The notes under the pieces are model-generated. The model did no database searches, was not told where the DNA came from, and worked only from the letters and a program-made list of their open reading frames with translations. Position numbers and translations under genes: made by a program. From contig CAMTOT010000087.1 of NCBI GenBank assembly GCA_947074165.1, forward strand, positions 1-9,946: 9,946 bases of DNA, written 5' to 3'. Below are positions 6,818 to 9,946 of this stretch, piece after piece (the stretch's first letter is position 1; every line of letters begins with the position of its first letter). Source of the DNA: an uncultured Bacteroidales bacterium (GTDB lineage: Bacteria; Bacteroidota; Bacteroidia; Bacteroidales; JAUNSR01).

Positions 6818-7501
6818 ATGTCAGAATTACAAAAACCGGTTGACGCACTTGACGAAGTAAACGAAGCTTTGTCAAAAACAGAACAAGTGATTGAGAAATA
6901 TCAGAAACAAATTCTATTCGCGGTTGTCGCGGCAATCCTTGTAGTTTCGGGAATTTTCGCTCTTCGCAGCTATTATTTTATTCCGAAAGAAGCTAAAGCA
7001 CAAGATGAACTTTTCAAAGGTGAATACTATTTCCAGGATGACAACTACGACGTAGCTCTTAGCGGTAATGGTGGCGATTTCATCGGATTCGAAGCTATCA
7101 TTGATCAATACGGATCTACTAAAGCGGGTAATCTTGCAAAAGCTTACGCGGGTCTTTCTTATATGCAAAAAGGTGAATATGAAAAAGCTATCAACCACCT
7201 TAAGTCATTCTCTGCAAACGACATGCTTATCTCTCCGGCTATTATCGGCGCTATAGGTGATGCTTACGTTAATATGGGAAATACAAAAGAGGGCATATCT
7301 TATTTTGAAAAAGCAGCAAACAAAGGTAGCAACGACCTTATCGCTCCTATCTACCTTAAGAAAGCAGGTATTGCTTATGAGTCTATCAACGACTACAAAG
7401 GCGCGGTAAAAGCATATCAGACAATTAAAGATAAATATCCAAACTCAGCAGAGGGTCGTGATATTGAAAAATATATTGACAGAGCAAAATCGAATAATTG
7501 A
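6818..7501 (+). CDS. TPR protein with one N-terminal membrane helix
   Basis: The 227-aa protein has a charged N-terminus that may be coiled (about 8-30), one transmembrane helix (about 31-50, ILFAVVAAILVVSGIFALRS), and then an extracytoplasmic helical region with TPR-like repeats. The repeats fall at about 105-132 (AYAGLSYMQKGEYEKAINHL), 143-170 (IGDAYVNMGNTKEGISYFEKA) and 178-208 (GIAYESINDYKGAVKAYQTI). The layout resembles YfgM-type tetratricopeptide proteins that work in envelope protein assembly, but it is not close enough to assign that role. The start has no Shine-Dalgarno sequence, only an A/T-rich leader, as usual for this phylum. It lies between recF (divergent) and ribH (same strand), and a strong terminator follows it, so it is probably monocistronic. 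Confidence 0.88.
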   Translation: MSELQKPVDALDEVNEALSKTEQVIEKYQKQILFAVVAAILVVSGIFALRSYYFIPKEAKAQDELFKGEYYFQDDNYDVALSGNGGDFIGFEAIIDQYGSTKAGNLAKAYAGLSYMQKGEYEKAINHLKSFSANDMLISPAIIGAIGDAYVNMGNTKEGISYFEKAANKGSNDLIAPIYLKKAGIAYESINDYKGAVKAYQTIKDKYPNSAEGRDIEKYIDRAKSNN

Positions 7502-7523
7502 TTTTTTTATAAAATAGAATTGT

Positions 7524-7562
7524 AAAAGGAGGTGTCTTATATAAAAAGACACCTCCTTTTTT
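7524..7562 (+). terminator. Intrinsic terminator after the TPR gene
   Basis: A perfect 15-bp stem, AAAAGGAGGTGTCTT (7524-7538) with AAGACACCTCCTTTT (7546-7560), encloses a 7-nt loop and ends in TTTTTT (7557-7562). The stem's own A-run makes it usable in both directions. It isolates the TPR transcript from ribH. Confidence 0.93.
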
Positions 7563-7604
7563 ATGCATATGCCATTAAGATTATTTTTTATCAGGTTTAT
7601 TAAT

Positions 7605-7612
7605 TAAATTTG
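7605..7612 (+). promoter_or_regulatory. Putative -7 box for ribH
   Basis: TAAATTTG exactly matches TAnnTTTG and lies 30 bases before the ribH ATG, giving a leader of about 25 nt. The -33 region is only T-rich (TTATTTT around 7581-7587) without TTTG. The leader is too short for an FMN riboswitch and none is seen. Confidence 0.5.
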
Positions 7613-7642
7613 CGGTCTGTAAATAATTTAATACTCAAAATA

Positions 7643-8134
7643 ATGGCTACAGCTTATCACAATCTTTCTGATTACGATCCCAATAAAATGCCTGACGCAT
7701 CTGATATGAGCGTTGGTATAATCGCAGCGGAATGGAATGAAAATATTACTACACCTCTTCTTGACGGCGCAGTAGAAACTCTTGTAAAAAATGGTGTTAA
7801 ACAGGAAAATATATATGTTTCTTATGTACCCGGTACTTTTGAATTAACATTCGGAGCACGCCAGATGGCTATAATGAAAAGACCTGACGCTGTTATCACT
7901 TTGGGATGTGTAGTAAGAGGAGATACTCCTCATTTCGATTATGTTTGTCAGGGTGTTACTCAGGGCATGACTATACTTAACACTGAATTTGACATTCCGT
8001 TTATTTTCGGTGTACTTACCACAGATACAATGGAACAGGCAGAAATACGCGCCGGCGGTTCTCTTGGCAACAAGGGTGACGAGTGCGCAGTAGCCGCAAT
8101 CAAAATGCATGATATGGTAAGAAGATTAAAGTAA
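7643..8134 (+). CDS. ribH: 6,7-dimethyl-8-ribityllumazine synthase
   Basis: RibH condenses 5-amino-6-ribitylamino-uracil with 3,4-dihydroxy-2-butanone 4-phosphate to form 6,7-dimethyl-8-ribityllumazine, the penultimate step of riboflavin synthesis in the cytoplasm. The 163-aa protein is normal length. Visible binding elements are EWN (30-32), which stacks on the pyrimidine; VPGTFEL (62-68); RGDTPHFDYV (92-101) with the catalytic His97; FGVLTTDTMEQA (122-133); and Arg136, which binds phosphate. The ATG at 7643 is chosen because an in-frame TTG 11 codons upstream would overlap the promoter box. The other rib genes are not in the window, so riboflavin synthesis is dispersed here as in other Bacteroidales. 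Confidence 0.97.
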   Translation: MATAYHNLSDYDPNKMPDASDMSVGIIAAEWNENITTPLLDGAVETLVKNGVKQENIYVSYVPGTFELTFGARQMAIMKRPDAVITLGCVVRGDTPHFDYVCQGVTQGMTILNTEFDIPFIFGVLTTDTMEQAEIRAGGSLGNKGDECAVAAIKMHDMVRRLK

Positions 8135-8158
8135 TAATTTTATCATCAAATACAAATA

Positions 8159-8197
8159 AAAGGTGTATGTCAGATCTGGCATACACCTTTATTTATT
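8159..8197 (+). terminator. Intrinsic terminator after ribH
   Basis: An 11-bp stem, AAAGGTGTATG (8159-8169) with CATACACCTTT (8180-8190), is extended by a T-G wobble and CA/TG closing a GATC loop. ATTTATT follows. It starts 24 bases after the ribH stop codon. Confidence 0.88.
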
Positions 8198-8216
8198 ATA
8201 TACCATCATTATGCTA

Positions 8217-8247
8217 TTTACGGCAAAAGACAAAGCACCTAACTTTG
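8217..8247 (+). promoter_or_regulatory. Putative promoter of the cystine symporter gene
   Basis: TTTA (8217-8220, near the -33 TTTG) is followed after 19 bases by TAACTTTG (8240-8247), an exact TAnnTTTG match. This is the best-spaced promoter candidate in the window. It predicts a leader of about 46 nt that contains the hairpin at 8267-8284. Confidence 0.58.
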
Positions 8248-8266
8248 TGCAGTATAATAAAAATCA

Positions 8267-8284
8267 GTACAACTTCATTTGTAC
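8267..8284 (+). promoter_or_regulatory. Small hairpin or operator-like palindrome before the symporter gene
   Basis: GTACAA (8267-8272) and TTGTAC (8279-8284) form a perfect 6-bp inverted repeat around CTTCAT. It lies just downstream of the predicted transcript start and 15 bases before the ATG. It could be an operator or a translation-affecting hairpin; its short stem also makes chance possible. Confidence 0.35.
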
Positions 8285-8299
8285 AAACCACAAAATAAT

Positions 8300-9751
8300 A
8301 TGCCGTATCAATACATCATACAAACTATATCGGGATTTCTGTTTGCAGGCGGATTGCTTGTTTTATGGAAAATGAAAAAACGTGGGATCTCATTCTCACG
8401 TCAGGTCCTGTCAGGAATGGCGTTAGGACTTATAGCCGGAGCATTTGTACAATTCACAGTCTCCCCTGAGCAGGCATTACAGATCACTGACTGGACTGAC
8501 ATAATCGGCTCAGGATATTCTTCTCTTTTACAGGTTGCCGTAATACCATTGGTGTTCATATCAATAACAGGAGCCATTATAAAACAAAACAATCAGGGCA
8601 CAAATTTCGGAAAGAAGATATTTATTATATTATCTATTCTTATCGGAACCGCTGTCATAGCTACACTGACGGGCATAGCTACAGCCAATGCGTTCTCTCT
8701 TTCAGCCGACGGCTTTTATGCGGGAGAAGCTGAGATAGCGCGTGGCGCTCAACTCGAAAGCACAAATGCAATATTAAACAACAGCAGTTACGCAAAAAAA
8801 ATACTTGAGTTTATTCCTAAGAATATATTTCTTGACTTCACAGGGGCAAGAAGCACATCTACAATTGCTGTAGTAATATTCTCAGCTATACTTGGGATAT
8901 CGGCACTCGAACTAAAGAAAAGCCGTCCTAATGCATTTGAATCGTTCAAAAACGGAATAAAAACCGCAGATGCAGTTATAATGGAACTGGTAAAATACAT
9001 CCTGCGACTTACACCATACGGAGTAATGGCAATGATGTTCAAAATAGCATCTACAAGTTCAATAGAGAAAATTGCTCAACTTGGCACATTCATAATAGCA
9101 TCATACACTGCTATTGCCATTATGTTTGCTATACATCTGATTATTTTGATTTTATCGGGTATTAACCCGATAAAATACATCAAACAGGTGTTTCCTGTAC
9201 TCATGTTCGCGTTTTCGTCAAGAAGCAGCGCAGCCACACTACCTTTAAATACTGAAACTCAGATATCAAAATTAAATGTTCCTAAGGGCATCGCAAACCT
9301 TTCCGCCTCTCTTGGCACAACGATAGGTCAAAACGGGTGCGCGGCTATATATCCGGCAATGCTTGCCGTAATGATAGCTCCTACAATGGGAGTCGACCCT
9401 ACAAGCATTTCATTTATTATTGAACTGGTCGTAATAGTAGCTGTCAGCTCTTTTGGAGCCGCAGGTGTCGGTGGAGGTGCTACAGTTGCTGCTTTAATAG
9501 TATTATCTAATATGAATTTCCCCGTTGCTCTCGCAGGACTACTTATTTCCGTAGAGCCACTTATTGACATGAGCCGCACAGCGCTTAACGTCAACGGAGC
9601 TATGTTGACAGGGGTAATAAGCTCCAAGATAATAAAAGAAGAAGATACGGATGACGAACCTTCGAAAAACAATGAGATAAGCGTAATGAGCTTGAAATCG
9701 TATATAGAAAACAACGAAGAAGATAACGGATCTTCGCTTTGTTCATTATAA
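8300..9751 (+). CDS. Sodium:L-cystine symporter-like protein (TcyP/YdjN type, DAACS family)
   Basis: The 483-aa inner-membrane protein belongs to the dicarboxylate/amino acid:cation symporter family. It has several hydrophobic helices, the HP1 serine-rich motif SSRSSAATLP (306-315), the TM7 region GTTIGQNGCAAIYPAML (339-355), the glycine-rich HP2 loop AAGVGGGATVAA (387-398), and the TM8 motif EPLIDMSRTALNVNG (419-433). The GQNGC motif in place of NMDGT, and the acidic-residue loss in NVNGA, are features I associate with the TcyP/YdjN L-cystine branch rather than glutamate carriers, so cystine uptake is the best prediction. Asp423 and Arg426 align near the substrate-binding Asp394/Arg397 of the archaeal homologue GltPh. 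The C-terminus (about 448-483) is a hydrophilic, acidic tail. ATG at 8300 is chosen; an in-frame TTG seven codons upstream lies within the leader hairpin. No riboswitch or cysteine-metabolism neighbour is visible. Confidence 0.87.
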   Translation: MPYQYIIQTISGFLFAGGLLVLWKMKKRGISFSRQVLSGMALGLIAGAFVQFTVSPEQALQITDWTDIIGSGYSSLLQVAVIPLVFISITGAIIKQNNQGTNFGKKIFIILSILIGTAVIATLTGIATANAFSLSADGFYAGEAEIARGAQLESTNAILNNSSYAKKILEFIPKNIFLDFTGARSTSTIAVVIFSAILGISALELKKSRPNAFESFKNGIKTADAVIMELVKYILRLTPYGVMAMMFKIASTSSIEKIAQLGTFIIASYTAIAIMFAIHLIILILSGINPIKYIKQVFPVLMFAFSSRSSAATLPLNTETQISKLNVPKGIANLSASLGTTIGQNGCAAIYPAMLAVMIAPTMGVDPTSISFIIELVVIVAVSSFGAAGVGGGATVAALIVLSNMNFPVALAGLLISVEPLIDMSRTALNVNGAMLTGVISSKIIKEEDTDDEPSKNNEISVMSLKSYIENNEEDNGSSLCSL

Positions 9752-9758
9752 AAACACT

Positions 9759-9853
9759 ATCAGAAACAGGCCGGCTACTTCATCTGAGTCCACAGATGCT
9801 AAAAAAATATAGAAAGTTTGTTGTTTATCATAGCCGGCCTGACTGATTTTTTT
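9759..9853 (+). terminator. Long-looped intrinsic terminator after the symporter gene
   Basis: CAGGCCGGCTA (9767-9777) pairs perfectly with TAGCCGGCCTG (9831-9841). Outer pairs ATCAG (9759-9763) and CTGAT (9843-9847) extend it, with an AAA/A internal loop, and an 8-base T-run (9846-9853 region) follows. The apical loop is unusually long at 53 nt and holds its own hairpin, CATCTG (9781-9786) / CAGATG (9793-9798), plus an A-rich part. It begins 7 bases after the stop codon. The GC-rich stem and T-run make termination very likely. Confidence 0.85.
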
Positions 9854-9919
9854 TAAAAAAACTTGATGTTATTGCCACACATAAACACAGAGTACATTTT
9901 TTAACATAAAAATTTCATC

Positions 9920-9946
9920 ATGCAATCTGTTTATATATCACCTATT
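9920..9946 (+). CDS. Possible start of a further gene, cut by window end
   Basis: An ATG at 9920 opens nine codons (MQSVYISPI) that run off the window. A promoter-like arrangement precedes it: TTG (9872-9874), 18 bases, then TACATTTT (9893-9900, one base off TAnnTTTG). Nine residues cannot identify a family, and the frame could close immediately beyond the window. Confidence 0.3.

Noticed and set aside
7501..7642. Possible FMN riboswitch upstream of ribH
   Set aside because: The spacer is mostly occupied by the TPR terminator. The predicted leader is only about 25 nt and none of the conserved RFN-element sequence is visible.
8163..8375. 70-codon plus-strand frame overlapping the ribH terminator and the symporter start
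   Set aside because: It begins within a terminator hairpin and overlaps a well-supported gene in another frame, with no domain.
9778..9830. tRNA or small structured RNA gene in the terminator loop
   Set aside because: No tRNA features (acceptor stem, TTC arm, CCA) are present, and the only hairpin is 6 bp. I keep it only as a possible 3'-UTR structure.
55..9946. Hidden accessory system (CRISPR, phage, toxin-antitoxin, IS element)
   Set aside because: I found no direct-repeat arrays, transposase or integrase motifs, terminal inverted repeats or small paired toxin-like genes. Nearly all sequence is accounted for by conserved housekeeping genes.

Overview
The window looks like the end of an assembled contig from an AT-rich member of the Bacteroidota, most likely the Bacteroidales. 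Three things suggest this. The gene content fits: a periplasmic dipeptidyl peptidase IV beside lipA, and recF followed by a DUF721/DciA-like gene, divergent from a TPR gene and ribH. Start codons lack Shine-Dalgarno sites but have A/T-rich leaders. Most upstream regions carry the Bacteroidota -7 promoter box TAnnTTTG. The first 54 bases are not genomic: they are Illumina P5/Read-1 adapter left on the contig end, and native sequence starts at about base 55.

Layout. 55-243 (-): 5' part of a small membrane protein gene, cut off by the adapter junction. 262-1101 (-): lipoyl synthase (lipA). 1200-3380 (-): secreted dipeptidyl peptidase IV, with an intrinsic terminator between it and lipA. 3574-4650 (+): a membrane-anchored GT2-like glycosyltransferase with a degenerate metal-binding site. 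4691-6550 (-): a probable operon recF - DUF721/DciA-like - hotdog acyl-CoA thioesterase, read right to left. It ends tail-to-tail with the glycosyltransferase gene, and its terminator lies across that gene's 3' end. 6551-6817: divergent promoter region. 6818-7501 (+): inner-membrane-anchored TPR protein. 7643-8134 (+): lumazine synthase (ribH). 8300-9751 (+): a TcyP/YdjN-type sodium:cystine symporter. The last ~90 bases may hold the first nine codons of another gene.

Most of this is housekeeping: lipoate and riboflavin cofactor synthesis, DNA repair and replication, extracellular peptide breakdown, cystine uptake. Dipeptidyl peptidase IV and the transporter fit a peptide/amino-acid-using lifestyle. 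Each plus-strand gene right of 6.8 kb appears to have its own promoter, and ribH, the TPR gene and the symporter each end in an intrinsic terminator.

I see no CRISPR array, mobile element, tRNA or rRNA, phage or defence module, or secondary-metabolite cluster, and no convincing undescribed system. The points most worth a second look are the adapter contamination, the glycosyltransferase that has lost its DxD motif, the terminator embedded in a convergent coding region, and the very long-looped terminator after the cystine symporter.
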